The notes below the pieces were generated by a model that worked only from the letters and a program-made list of their open reading frames with translations, was not told where the DNA came from and ran no database searches. Of a DNA stretch of 64,000 nucleotides, positions 23,202 through 34,861 are shown in pieces (position 1 is the first letter of the stretch; every line of letters begins with the position of its first letter). Both the position numbers and the translations under genes were made by a program. The stretch is from assembly GCF_030272615.1 (NCBI RefSeq), contig NC_081410.1, forward strand, positions 567,009,152 to 567,073,151. Direction: 5' to 3'. Source of the stretch: Cryptomeria japonica (taxonomy: Eukaryota > Streptophyta > Pinopsida > Cupressales > Cupressaceae).

Positions 23202-24500
23202 GTGATAACACTGGATTCTCATCCATATACCAGATCGCAAAGGAGAGAAGGAATAATTGATAATTGTTTTGAAGAATTACAAGGGTTGTTGTTCACCACA
23301 AACTTTACTCCCAAAAGAAATGCTAAAAGTAGACCTTCCTCTCCTGTCAGAGTTACTCCTATACCTTCTTCTTCAAACCCTTGGCAAGAACTAACGCTTA
23401 CTGGAGTTCAAGCTCCTCCTCTAGCAACCATTTATCTTGTGTTCATTATAGCCCAACCATGGGGTGCTGCTGTTGGACCTCTTGCTATCGCAGCTCATAA
23501 TTCACATCCAAAAGGGGCAAGGGATGTCCTACCTAAATATAATGGAGACAAAAAAGTCTCAGTTAAAGACCACTTGAATTCTTTTAATGTAGCCACTGGG
23601 ATTCTGGCAGTCCAATATGAAGATGTGGCCGTTAGGCTTTTGGCCCAAACTCTTACTGAGGGGGTAGCAGATTGGTTCAGTCATCTACGAGCAGGATCCA
23701 TAACTAATTGGAAAACAATAAAAACCACTTTTGAGAAAAGGTTCAAAAGTGTTGATGATGAACATTTGTTACTGGCTCAGCTAACACAAATGAAAAAGGA
23801 AAATCATGAGCCAATGAGGGACTACGTAGCCAGGTATAATAAGATTATCCATAAAATTCCTCAAGCCAAAAGGCCAACCGCTAATAATCAACAATGTTTC
23901 TTCATAAATTCCATGCCTCCTAACGTGGATTTTCACCTTAGAAGAAGTAGGCCGGCTGATCTTGAGACTGCAGAAAATGAAGCTATACAACTTTAAGATG
24001 ATCTGATAACAGCCGGGAAATGGAAGAAAGATGTACAAACCCCTCAGGGTCAACCTCGGGCATCTACCTCTTCCACTGACCTAGTTGTTTAGCGGCTTGT
24101 CAATGATATGATTGCTTGGAAGAGGCAGATACCCAAGCTTGGAAGTTCCTATCTACAGCCTTATCAGGGTATAAGCAGGAAAACTCCAAATCAGTATAAC
24201 TATGGACGACCGTTGCAATTACCTGTTGATCCACAAAGATTACAAATAGAGGCACCTCCTGACAAGGGTGTCATGTGTTCATTCCATCTTACCACAGATC
24301 ATGATGGGGGTTCTTGTCCTAATATGATAAGACATGTTCAGATGCAAAACACAAAAGATGAATTAGGTGAGTTCACTGAAGCAGAAAAAATTCAAGAGGT
24401 ACCTAGCGACTCTGGAACATTCTACCTCAAATATGAGTCGGATTCGGAAAGAGGTAGTAACATTTTGGCGACCCTTGAAGGTCTGCATGTGCGATTCTAA
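23202..24500 (+). pseudogene. Gypsy gag, broken (element C)
   Basis: Start at the first Met of the frame (MITLDSHPYTRSQRREG). The capsid domain of the retrotransposon gag type spans about 23520-23860: LPKYNGDKKVSVKDHLNSF, LTEGVADWFSHLRAGSI, TTFEKRFKS, MRDYVARYNKI. The nucleocapsid motif CSFHLTTDHDGGSC is the CX2HX4HX4C variant common in Tat and Athila gags. Stops at about 23994 and 24090 interrupt it. Gag ends at 24498 and pol continues in another frame, as expected for a gag-pol junction. Confidence 0.9.
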
Positions 24501-24535
24501 CAAGTAATCAACGAACTTCCCAGACTTCTTATTTT

Positions 24536-25430
24536 GTGAACCCTTCTGGAGGCAACTTCAAAGGTAAATATCTCCCAAATAATAGATTTTCAAAGACCCC
24601 TGAGGTTAGGATTTTGCAAAAGAATCATGAAGATAACAATAGCTCTTCCTCTTCCTCCTCCTTTGACATTATTGAGTTTTGTAAAGCTTCTACTTTTCAA
24701 CTTCCCACTACTGAGTATTTGAAACTGAATCCAAAAGAACTAGATAAGCTGGTCAAATATGTTAAGGGAGACTCTTCCTCAGAGTCCCTGGTGCCCGGAT
24801 GTGTGGAGAATAGTGATTTGATTGCTGCTAAAAAATCTTCATCTGTCCCATGCCCATTAGCTAACTTGGCTGATCTCTATGCTTTTCAAGATGCTAAAAA
24901 TGGGCTTCAGGTTGAGATTCCGAAACCTGAACCTTTCTATATTTCCCTTCTCCTAAATGGTTAGAAGCTTAGCAATTACATAATAGATTCAGGGGCATCA
25001 GACAATATAATGCCTTCACCTCTTGCTAGATCTCTAGGTTTAACTCTCATGAAAACATTTGGGAGATGCTTTTTGATGGATAGGAAATAGGTTCCTCTTA
25101 TTGGATAGGTAAAAGACGTCCAGGCAGTGCTAGCAGCATGCCCTGATAAAAGAGTAAAATTAACTATCTTGGTTGCTGAAATTCCCGCAAGTTATGGGAT
25201 GCTCTTGAGTAAAACTTTTTGTAAAGACCTTGGTGGCGAAATCAAGATGGATTGGTCTAAAGCTATTATTCCTCTTGGAAAAGAGAAAATCAAACTTGAA
25301 CCTGAGCCAAAAAATAAGTACACTATTTTTCCTTCGGATAACCCCAAAGCCCAAATTCTGTTTCAAGAATGTGAGTTTGGAAACTATCTCATCCTTGCAC
25401 CTGGCAGAAGGGAACCGAAAGAAGCTTTCG
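24536..25430 (+). pseudogene. Gypsy aspartic protease region (element C)
   Basis: A Ser-rich linker leads to IDSGASDNIMPSPLARSLGL at about 24980-25040, the Asp-Ser-Gly active site of a retroelement protease, followed by VKLTILVAEIPASYGMLLSK. Stops at about 24961, 25087 and 25105 break it. Pol is in frame 2 and gag in frame 0 of the window numbering, so pol originally needed a frameshift or another expression device, unless an indel changed the phase. Confidence 0.85.
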
Positions 25431-25439
25431 ACGAACTTG

Positions 25440-25840
25440 GCGGGTTGTGGCAGATGGAATTTGATGGAAGTTGCGCCAACTCCGACTCTGGAGCAGGGGT
25501 AGTTTTGCTGTCACCCACTGGTAATAGTTTTCCGTTTTCTTTCAAGTTGGATTTTAAGAATACTAATAATACTGCAGAGTATGAGGCATTATTATTAGGA
25601 TTAAATGAGGCCAGATGTAAAGCTATCAAGTTGCTCAAAGTTAAAGGTGATGCAGAGTTGATCGTCAGATAGGTGAGAAATGTTTATACAGTTAAGAATG
25701 ACAGAATGAGATATTATAGAAATAGGGTTTGGGATGAGTTAGAATTATTTGATGCCTTCTCGATTGAAGTCATTCTGAGTGAACAGAATTGTAGGGCAGA
25801 TTTGTTGGCCATTTCAGCTTCACTTTTGTTACCGCATCCA
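25440..25840 (+). pseudogene. Extra RNase H domain between protease and RT (element C)
   Basis: The order is LWQMEFDGSCANSDSGAGVV, NNTAEYEALLLGLNEARCKA, VKGDAELIVR then a TAG, and EQNCRADLLAISASLL. These are the four RNase HI catalytic positions (Asp in FDGS, Glu in TAEYEAL, Asp in GDAEL, Asp in RADLLA), all preserved. The archaeal-type extra RNase H is known in plant Tat elements. Here it lies upstream of RT, while the usual gypsy RNase H lies downstream. It would remove RNA from RNA-DNA hybrids during reverse transcription. Confidence 0.85.
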
Positions 25841-26079
25841 GACTTTAAGGATAATTCATATAGGATTGAAATGATTTACAAGCCTAGTGTCCCTGATAAT
25901 GTAAATAATTGGCAAGTATTTGATGTGGATGCTCAGATCAAGGACTTTTTGGAATGTGTTTAGTCATTCTCCAAATCATATTTTGAAGGCTCTGAAAATA
26001 ACTGCAAGGAGTTTAGTCCAGACCCAGATGTTGATCCTACAAATAGTTTTATTCAGCTGAAAGGCAACAAAATTCCGAA

Positions 26080-27200
26080 AGGGCTAGTGACTTTGGAGAG
26101 GTTTTTCACCAGAGATGATGCATTCATAGGCAAGAAAGTTCCCAAGGATGATGGGAAAGGGAGTTGCGAGAAAATAAATTTGGGTGATGAGTCTAACCCA
26201 AAAGAGATAACAATTGGCAAGTGTTGTTCTACGGAAGAAAAGCAAATACTTGGCACACTACTGAAACAATACATTGATATTTTCGCCTAGTCCTATGATG
26301 ACCTGAAGGAGTTTAGAGATGGGCATTTTCAGCATCAGATTCCGTTGAAGCCAGGCGTCTCTCCTTTTAGACAAAAATTGAGGAAATTCAACCCCATAAT
26401 GGCAGATGCAATTTTTAAAGAGGTTGATAAAATGCTTAAGGTTAGAATCATATATCCAATTCATCACTCTAGCTGAGTAGCCAACATTGTGCCCATATGG
26501 AAGAAGAATGGAGAGATTTGTATTTGTGTTGCTTTTCGCAATTTGAATCAGGTGAGTTTGAAGGACAACTATGCTTTACCCAATATGGACCACATTCTGC
26601 AGACGGTATCCGGGTCAGAGATGATGTCGATGTTAGACGGTTTTTCTAGTTACAATCAAATTATTGTTGCAGAGCATGAACAATACAAGATGACATTCAT
26701 CACTCCGTGGGGAACATTTGCATATAACCATATTCCTTTTGGTTTAATAAACGTCGGAGCCACATTTTAAAGAGCTATGGACTCCTCTTTTAAGGATTTT
26801 CGAGATAGAATTATTGTTGTTTACCTAGATGACCTGACGGTATTTTCTAAAGAGAGGAAGAACCATCTCAAGTATCTGAGGGCAGTTCTACAGCGTTGTC
26901 GAGAGCACGATATTTCCCTGAACCCAAAGAAATTAGTTTTTTGTGTCATGGAGGGCAAATTGCTAGGACATATTGTCTCAAAGGAAGGAGTCAAGATTGA
27001 TCCTGAGAGAGTTAATGCAATTCAACATCTCAGTTTACCTTCCAACCAGACTGGAGTAAGGTCATTCTTTGGTCAAGTGAATTTCTTAAGGAGATTCATT
27101 CTGGAGTTTGCAGAAACTACAAAACACATCATTAGCTTGTTGAGTGAACAACATCCTTTCAAATGGACTTAAGAGGCCAAAGAAGCTTTCGAAAGAATCA
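26080..27200 (+). pseudogene. Gypsy reverse transcriptase, broken (element C)
   Basis: RT motifs in order: KVRIIYPIHHSS, VANIVPIWKKNGEICICVAF, LKDNYALPNMDHILQTVSG, MLDGFSSYNQI, MTFITPWGTFAYNHIPFGL, and the active site VVYLDDLTVFSK with YLDD at 26822-26833. HDISLNPKKLVF and LLGHIVSKEGVKIDPERVNA follow. Stops at 26288, 26474, 26768 and 27170 break it, but the frame (2) is constant from protease through RNase H. Confidence 0.92.
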
Positions 27201-27489
27201 AGGGTTCAGTTGCAAATGTGCCTACTCTCATTAACCGAGATTTCACAAAGGACTTCATTTTGTATTGCTATGCATCAGAACATACAATGTCTAGAATATT
27301 GTTACAGTTGGATGAATTTGGGACCGAAGCACATATATCATTCATGAGTATTCCGCTCAAGAAGCATGAGCTTAATTACTCACTCTTGGAGAAACATGCC
27401 TTTGCTGTAGTCAAAGCTGTGAAACAGTTTTGGTATTATATTCTGCACCCTCACTCTTTGGTTTTTGTCCTAGACTCTGTAGTGAAAAG
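27201..27489 (+). pseudogene. Gypsy RNase H, N-terminal part, first Asp lost (element C)
   Basis: The usual post-RT RNase H reads FILYCYASEHTMSRILLQLD, where the family has the catalytic Asp in a T-D-A-S motif. Here it is Tyr (one base change from GAT to TAT). The Glu of YSLLEKHAFAVV is present. The domain is cut at 27489 by the solo LTR and resumes at about 28262, where KRATWVTKIQEYDLDIRPTK completes it. Confidence 0.88.
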
Positions 27490-28256
27490 TGTAGACACCC
27501 AAAATTGTCCAGTCTAATTAAATAAATATTTTATTTATTTAATTATCTAAGCTTAATTCTTCTATTAATTAAATAAATCTTTATTTATTTAATTAATTCA
27601 TTTATCCTCTTCTAGCCTTATTTCTCATTTAAATAAATACATTTATTTATTTAAATTGTCCTTTTCCTAAATTAAATAAATATTTTATATATTTAATTGA
27701 TCCCACTTCTTCTATTAATTAAATAAATCTTTATTTATTTAATTAATTCATTAACCTTTTCTACCCATGACACATGTCATTCATCTCTTAATTCATACAT
27801 TACCTACCCCTTTCATTATTTTATTATTTCCTCTACCTACCCTCTAATCATAGCCAACCTCCTTTTACACCTCTCAATCTTATCCCTCCATTTCATACAG
27901 TGTTTTCTATATAAGGAGATGCTTCCTTCATTATCAAACCCTAATGAATCATCTTAAGGACTTGATTACACTACGATCTTACTTGCAACCACATTCCTTT
28001 CTTTGTTGAGCTCTTGTGCACATAAAATCTGAGAGCAAATATATCAAGCAAGATCAATGGAGATAGGAAGAATGGAGATACAAACCCTATTGGACATGTT
28101 ATGGTATAATCTTTGTGATTTCATTTGATTTGCATTGTCTTAGGTAATCTTCATATGTTATGGTGGACCTTTGTTGTTGTTAGGCTAGGGTTTTGTGGTT
28201 GAATTCATTTAGCCTTTCAATATCGTTATTATTGTTATCCATTTTCACCATATACA
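27490..28256 (+). repeat. Solo LTR inserted in RNase H of element C
   Basis: This 767-bp block begins TGTAGACACCC and ends CATATACA. A perfect TSD AAAAG flanks it (27485-27489 and 28257-28261). There is no primer site, PPT or coding region, so it is a solo LTR left by recombination between the two LTRs of an unknown element. A TATATAA box lies near 27909. The first third holds five AT palindromes. Insert plus TSD is 772 bp, exactly the shift seen between the pol frame before it and the integrase frame after it. Strand is set by the TATA box. Confidence 0.92.
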
Positions 28257-28261
28257 AAAAG

Positions 28262-29708
28262 TATTTTAACTTAGCAAAAGGTTGGACTTAATAAAAGAGC
28301 AACTTGGGTAACAAAAATTCAAGAATATGATTTAGATATTCGCCCTACAAAGATAGTCAAAGGACAAGGCTTATGCAGGTTAATAGCAGAAAATGAGATG
28401 GAAACAGAAGCAGAATTACCATTAACTCTTTTTGTTGGATTGCAGGATACCTGGTTCTCTAATGTGGCTTATTACTTGACTTATGGCAGCTGCCCAAGTC
28501 ATCTGTCAGCAAAAGAGCAAAGGAATCTTAAGTTAAAGGCTGCTAAGTATGTAATTTGGTGGTATGTTTTGTACAAAAAAGGTTTAGATGGAACATACTT
28601 AAGGTGTGTAGATAAACCTCAACAGCAAAAACTTTTGGAGATTTATCATGGTGAAGCTTGTGGGGGACATTTCTCATCGTCTGTTACTACTTTCAAAATT
28701 TTGAGGAATTGTTTTTATTGGCTAGGCATGTTTAAGGATGCATATATTTATGTTAAGGAGTGTGAGAAATGCCAACTCTTTTCTGGGAAGCCACATTTAG
28801 CGGTCCTGCCTTTAAGGCATGTGGTAGTAGATGAACCTTTCAAACAGTGGGGCATTGATTTCATAGGGCCAATAAACCCTCATTCCACTGCTGGTCATAT
28901 GTACATTTTGACAGCAACTAACTACTTTACCAAGTGGGTGGAAGCCATTCCCTCTAAAAAAGCAAACTCAGAAGTTGTGTGTAGTTTTCTCAAGGATTAC
29001 ATCCTAGTTCATTTTGGGGTTCCCCAAAAGATTGTTGCAGATAATGCATCATATTTCTCTTCTGAGGAGTTAACTATGTTTTTCTATGAGCATCAGATTA
29101 CCCTCTTGCATTCTTCTGATTACTTTCCATAGGGTAATGGACTAGCAGAGCCCAACAACAAGAACCTGATAGCCATCATGAAAAAGTTGGTTGACAAAAA
29201 TGCTCGAAATTGGCATAAGAAGGTATATGAAGCTTTGTGGGCAGATAGAACCATGCCCAAGAGGTCCATTGGAAGGGCACCTTTTGAAATTGTGTATGGG
29301 GTCGGTGCAAAACTTTCTTTACCTCTGGAGTTATCAGCAGCCAAGCTGCAGACAGTAGTGGAGGATTCTTTCTTTTAGAATTCTTTAGAGAAAAGAGTTA
29401 TGTACCTAACGAAGTTGGAGGAAAAGAGGGAGTTGCTGGTGGACAGAATCACGGTGCATCAAAGCCGAGTGAAGAGGATTTTTGACATGAGTGCTCGGTC
29501 GAGAGGTTTCTTGATAGGAGATGAAGTGTTGTTATGGGATAAAAGGAAAGAGCCAAAGGGTGCTCACAGCAAGTTTGATTCATTATGGAAAGGCCCTTTC
29601 AAGATCTACGAAGCGGTGGGCAAAAATGCTTTCAGACTCAGCTACACCGATGAAGCGGTTATGCCCTATACCTACAACAGGAAAGATCTCAAACTCTACA
29701 AATTGTAA
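28262..29708 (+). pseudogene. Gypsy integrase with end of RNase H (element C)
   Basis: After the RNase H tail comes the zinc-binding region YHGEACGGHFSS and CEKCQLFSGK (HHCC type). The core follows: QWGIDFIGPINP (Asp), PQKIVADNASYFSSEE (Asp) and, after a TAG at 29130, GNGLAEPNNKN (Glu), so D, D, E are all present. The C-terminal part has GDEVLLWDKRKEPKGAHSKF and WKGPFKIYEAVG, the GPY/F-like module that binds DNA. It ends at 29706-29708. Stops at about 28272, 29130 and 29376 break it. Integrase inserts the DNA copy into the host chromosome. Confidence 0.92.
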
Positions 29709-29863
29709 GTCTTGTGGTCGAGAGTTTTTGTATATAGTAGCTTAGGTGTTCTTAGTTGTGAGTCACCTTATCCTTTCCCCTTTTTGTTTTTGGTCATGCG
29801 AAACCAGAGTTTGGGACTTGTTTGCATTTTCCTTTGTAAAATACAATCCCCAATCAGAGCCAA
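29709..29863 (+). other. 3' untranslated gap between integrase and 3' LTR (element C)
   Basis: Only 155 bases separate the integrase stop from the 3' LTR. The bases just before the LTR (aatcagagccaa) are a poor polypurine tract. Any ORF that might lie here in related elements is instead inside the LTR. Confidence 0.6.
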
Positions 29864-32800
29864 TGTTATTGCATCATTTATTCCTCATGACAAGAGCGAG
29901 TCATCCTAAAAAAATTTCCATTCAGAGTCCTTATCTTTCTTGTGACACCCCGGTTCAAGTACTTAGTACGTCTGTAAATCCTCTTTCAGTCACAAATGTC
30001 GAGTTTAAGTAATTAGTTGAAATCTGTGAACAAGTTGAACCATCTTGAACTGATTTCAACAGGTTCATTTAGGTTCCATAGGTTCCTAGGTGTTCAGGGA
30101 GGTTTTTCATACTAATATTTTCTTTAAGTATCTTGTAGTGGCTCTTTAAAAGTTTCTTGTTCGGCAATATGTTACTTTATTTCTCTCCGGGTTTTGAACT
30201 CATTGAACCAAGTTCAAGAGGTTCAAACGTGTTCAACATGTTCAATGTAGCACAAATGGTCAACAGCTTGGTATAATTAGTTTTCTTGGCAAGATTTTCC
30301 TTGAGCACGATGTACACCTTGAACTACTTGAACGCCCATGAAGTCTGTTCAGGATTTTCATATGTGTACGAAGTTGGTGGGTCCCACGGGTTTTAATGAT
30401 TTGATGGTGCATTCATTACCAAATATGTGGAAGCTGAACCATGTTTTAAGTGATGTCGATTCCTGGCTCTTCGAAGTAAGTAATCATTTCAGGAACTGGC
30501 GGTTACTTCAAAAAAATCGCCATGCATTCAATGCATGCGTGCGATGTCCAATCTAAAAACTTAACACACTCAGACTGAAAATTGGAATTACTGCATTAAA
30601 TGTTTCTATATCATTGCCTTCACTAATAAGGTGTGAAGAATTATTAGTGCTCTAGATTTGTTCCTCGCTGCTGCATTTTTGTTTTTCCTAGACAGGAGTC
30701 TTATTTGCTGCTAGTCATCGTCTGGTTGTTCGATTGTCAAGGTGAGTCCTTTTCTTGTTCTCTCTAGTAGTTTTTGCTTGCATTTTCTCTCTCATAGATA
30801 GTTTTGCTACAACCGGTTTTGGCTTATTGCTTTGAATTATGAAGTCCACACTACATTTGTTTGGGAATGTTTTTACCGTGGCATCCACTGAACCCATAGT
30901 TAGAGATACCAACCTAAATGGGGAAAATCTTGAGGTGTTGAAAAAGAGGGTGTTCAAGGGAATTGACAAATCTTTTGGTGTGGAGATTTTGAGTAGTGGC
31001 CTCATAGAAGCGGCAGCTTTTCCCCCAGCCATTCCTTACCCAGAATTGATTCAGGAATGTATTGCTAGATATGACCCAGTGTCTGAAACCATTAGGAGAG
31101 ACAATGGTGAAACCCTTCTTGCCATAAATCATGAAGTAATTTCCTCAGTCTTCAAGATACCTAATTACCAGTTCTCCAACTTTTCCCCTATTCAGTCAAT
31201 CACCGAGTTCAACAAAAACAAAACCGGACACCATAATAATGTAGCAAAATTCTGGTTGAAGGTTCCTCAAAGAGGTGGTTCTAGGTTACCCAAGAATCCT
31301 AATAAGAATCACATGTTGCCTCACATTCATGATGTTATGATTTTGTTGCACTGGGCCAGAGGATCCGCGAAGCTTATAGCTTCGACGACTGGATTTATTG
31401 CTACGTGTAGCTGGTTTTGGAAGGGAAGCAATATTTGGATTGGGCGAAATTGATTGTTGATTCAATGAGAGAACAACTGAGTATGGCTAAACAGTTCAAA
31501 CATAACTTCTTTATGTCTTTGTATCTCTTATATTGTTTGGTATGTGTTAAGGAGTTGGCAGGAATACCAAAACAGCTCACTGAGGAGGATGTTTCCGTAT
31601 ATAAGTTCTATCCCATGCTTCAAAAGGATAAGGCCTTATAGGATTTCAGAAGGGTACACAATACTTTTCTGGGTGACTTGTGTCATGAATTGAAGAATAT
31701 GAAAGCCAAAAGAATCTCCGAGGATGCACAGACATTGATAAAGAGGTTTTGTAGCTTTTATATCCAGTTTCCACGCTTCTATTACTTAAGGGTAGGTGGC
31801 TTTGAAGAGGAGCCCTTCAAGCTCCCTCACTTTTGTTCAGATTGCTTTGTTCTGGCGGAGATATGCAAAAAACTAGCCTCCGTAATCAAAAAGGCACAAC
31901 CCAAGGATAAATGGGAGGGTTATTTTCCCATCTAATTGGGCGTGTTCTCCTGTAGTTCGATGTCTGACACTTTGAGTATTGGAGCAGATCTCAGGAATTT
32001 CAATTTTTCCCTATATCCTGAAAGGAAAAGTTTTGATAATAAGGGTTTTTCTCGAAGTCTTGGTCTAATGCCATACCTCCCAATGCCTCAACTAGAGGGA
32101 TTTTGGGAAGATTGTACTGATGAACTCGAGGTGTTCAAAAGGGGAAACATGAGGTTGGTGTTAGAACAAGTCATTTCATTGCAGATAAAATTGGATACTA
32201 AGGGGCTCGAAGAGGACTATCTAGAGCTATTCGAACCAGGATACTTAGCCCGTGCAAAAATTTAAATGCCTCCAATTGACTGGGATGAGGAAGAGAAATA
32301 TGATATACAGTTAAGGACCAAAGGAGTCTTGGAAAGGACCGCGGCGTGGGTTGCCAATAAGAAAGCAGTAAAATTAGGTGTTAAGTCTAATTCTGCGAGA
32401 AGTAATGAGGACACTCTACGTTCACCAAAGCGTCTTTCTAACAATGCTTCTATGCCTATTCATGTAGGTAAGGATAACAAGCCACCCTAGCTTAGACATA
32501 GGTTTAATTCAGCTTTGGATTTCTGTACTTCTTGGCATACCCTGTCCCGAAGTGTGGCTCAAAGAAAGATGGATCAAGCAAAGGATACAGGGGTGAAAGA
32601 TACGATTCTCAATGCCCGGATATTTGAAGTTGAAGACTTGGATGGCGATGTTGCTAATGCCCTGGATTCTCAAATAGTGACTGTGGCTATAACGCCACCT
32701 TCCAAAGTGATCGAAGGAACAACTAGCTCCAGTGCAACTCCTAAGTGGTTGACCACCTTGGTGAACAAAAAGTGGAGTTTTCTTCCCGTGACTATTCTGA

Positions 32801-34856
32801 TTCAGGAAATGGTCGTTAAGTACACAGAGAAGAGTCCTAAGCCGAAAAGGTTCAAGACTGCTGCTCGCCTAGACAATGATGAGGGAACTGGAAAATGGGT
32901 TGCTGAAATCGCCTCGTACAAACCCATGGACAAAAACAAGGAGGCTATCCCTGATTATTTCGAGATCATGAAGGTGGAATTGGGAAACATGAGTAGAGAC
33001 ACAGACAATTATTTCTTCCAGGTATCGGCAAAGAAAATGCTCACTAGATCGGAGAAAGATGGGCGAGAAAAGAGAGAGCTAAAGTGACACATAAATGTTC
33101 TGGCCCAGTTCATCGACAGTATTGGTTGCTTTGGGGCACTTCCAATATCTCATGCTACAGAGAACTTCGACCCAACTTCACCAGAAAATAAAAAGTTAAT
33201 GAGCCAAGTTCAACAGTTCAAGAGTATTGCAGAAGCCGTGGAGAAATGGATTGAGGGAATAATCAAGGACAGCAAGAAGTACATCACCGACTCCTGGAGG
33301 CTATGCGATGAGATACAGAGTCTTATTGCCGAAGTTCAAAATCAGCTTGTGTCATGGGAGAAGGAGGAACACAAATGGCAGAATATCTTGCCCTTGTTTG
33401 CCAAAATAGAAGAATATGGAGTTATCAGGTTCTTGACAGAACACTCAATCAAACTGGTAGCGGATGAATGTCAGCTCTTTGTGCTGAAGAAATCTATAAT
33501 GTGGTGAGTGCTTACTTTGAAGTTTGTAATCTCCGATGCTAAGACCTCTGTTTACGAGCTCCAGGCTCTCCAGTGTAGTATAGTTAATGATAACAAGGTG
33601 GTTAATCCTGACCATGATTGGTAGTTGGAAATTTGCGAGTTGAACACACAGGATGCAATCAAGGCTTTTTGGATAAACATGGAGAAAATCAAGGCCAATT
33701 GTAATTTCACCTCGGAAGATATAACAAGGGTGGCTAGGATTGAGTCCATGACTTTTATTGGAAATGATCAGCTGCCAAAACACGCCGAAAAGATGGTGAA
33801 GCACCGGTGGAATAAGGAGGCGGTGAAGGCAAATCTCAACGCAATAAAAGAACCAAACCAATCTATTATTTAAGAACTCACAACCACCCATGACGCTCAT
33901 GAAAGTGGAGAGGATGATGATGATGGAAAAGCGACATAATGCATTGATTCAGGCCTGGTTTCCTTTATTTTTGTAATTTCTCATGTTTATGCAAAGACTT
34001 CGGGACATCTGTCCCAGAATACATCTTGTCAGTTTCATAACTATTTTGGGGGAGGTCGAGTTTTCAAGGAGAACTCCCCTGTTCTAAAAACTATAAATGA
34101 AGGAAAGACAGATAGAATAGGGGTTAGTTTTGGTGACCAATTTTTGGTTAGTTTTTGTTTTTCCCTCTGTTTTTGTGAATTTTCTGTTTTGTAGAAGGAA
34201 GAATCAGACTGCTAAATCTGGAATGGAAAAAGATTTATACATGTATTATCGTGCCTTCATTGCATAAGAATATATATATACAATGATCATACTATTCTTG
34301 GGAGAAGAAAAATCTGTGGGTTTTGAATCTGTGTAGATACATATGTTTGCATATGCTTATTTAATCAAATAATAGTAATGATCTTTCCATTGCAGAAAAT
34401 TATTATTCTTCTGGTATTCCTTCCTTTGAATGTTTGTTTTCTTTTAGAAAAGATTCCTGTTTTGAGAACAGATTTGGTTTCTTTAATCTATTCATTTTTT
34501 ATTAAACCTGTGGAAATGGTGTACAAAACTTTGATTCAGTTGCTATCATCTCTTGTATTGAAAAGATAGTAAAGATTATTTTCTCCTTTTATGAAACATG
34601 TGTGAAATATCGGCCTCTCATCCAAGAATGAAGTAGGCAGCCTTACATGCTTTCGGGTTAAAAGCTACTACTCAAATTAAATTAATTAAAATCATTCCTT
34701 GAAAAACTGAGATAGGGAGTTGTACCTATGGAAAATTCAGAGGGAAGTGGTTTATACAACACTTACCCAACTATTCAGTGAAACACTTGTCCTTAAAAGA
34801 AGGTGACAGAGTTCAAAATTGATCATTTTAAAAAGGGACAAATTTGTTCACTAACA
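29864..34856 (+). repeat. 3' LTR of gypsy element C (4993 bp)
   Basis: It begins TGTTATTGC and ends ACTAACA, followed by TSD AGGTA. Layout as in the 5' LTR: GTTCAA cluster (30033-30246), ORF (30839-33939), PPT-like tract near 34050, TATAAAT at 34092-34098, then R/U5. Confidence 0.95.
30839..33939 (+). pseudogene. U3-encoded accessory protein, 3' LTR copy (broken)
   Basis: Same protein as 19017-22076, opening MKSTLHLFGNVFTVASTEP. After a one-base loss near 31365 it keeps a single frame from about 31370 to the TAA at 33937-33939, some 2.5 kb, interrupted by stops at about 31429, 31639, 31933, 32263, 32488, 33085, 33505, 33622 and 33871. Only those at 31933 and 33085 are shared with the 5' copy. 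The rest are private, so the ORF was far more complete before insertion. It retains the segment near 33150 that the 5' copy lost. Total about 1033 codons. Function unknown, with no nuclease or polymerase motif. Confidence 0.8.
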
Positions 34857-34861
34857 AGGTA

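Larger units (their letters stand above)
18045..34856 (+). mobile_element. Giant-LTR Ty3/gypsy element, Tat/Ogre-like (element C)
   Basis: The element is 16,812 bp and inserted in the RT of copia element B. It begins TGTTACTGC, ends ACTAACA and is flanked by a perfect TSD AGGTA (18040-18044 and 34857-34861). The LTRs are 4965 and 4993 bp, each with a long ORF. Internal order is gag, protease, extra RNase H, RT, RNase H, integrase. The primer site, two RNase H domains and size fit the Tat/Ogre lineage. Removing the insert plus one TSD (16,817 bp) puts the two RT halves in one frame. All ORFs carry stops. LTR divergence is roughly 5% in the first 190 bp by eye. Confidence 0.95.

Noticed and set aside
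27490-28256. A second small gene or MITE in the gypsy pol
   Set aside because: TG/CA ends, 5-bp TSD, a TATA box and lack of terminal inverted repeats beyond the ends make a solo LTR the better call.
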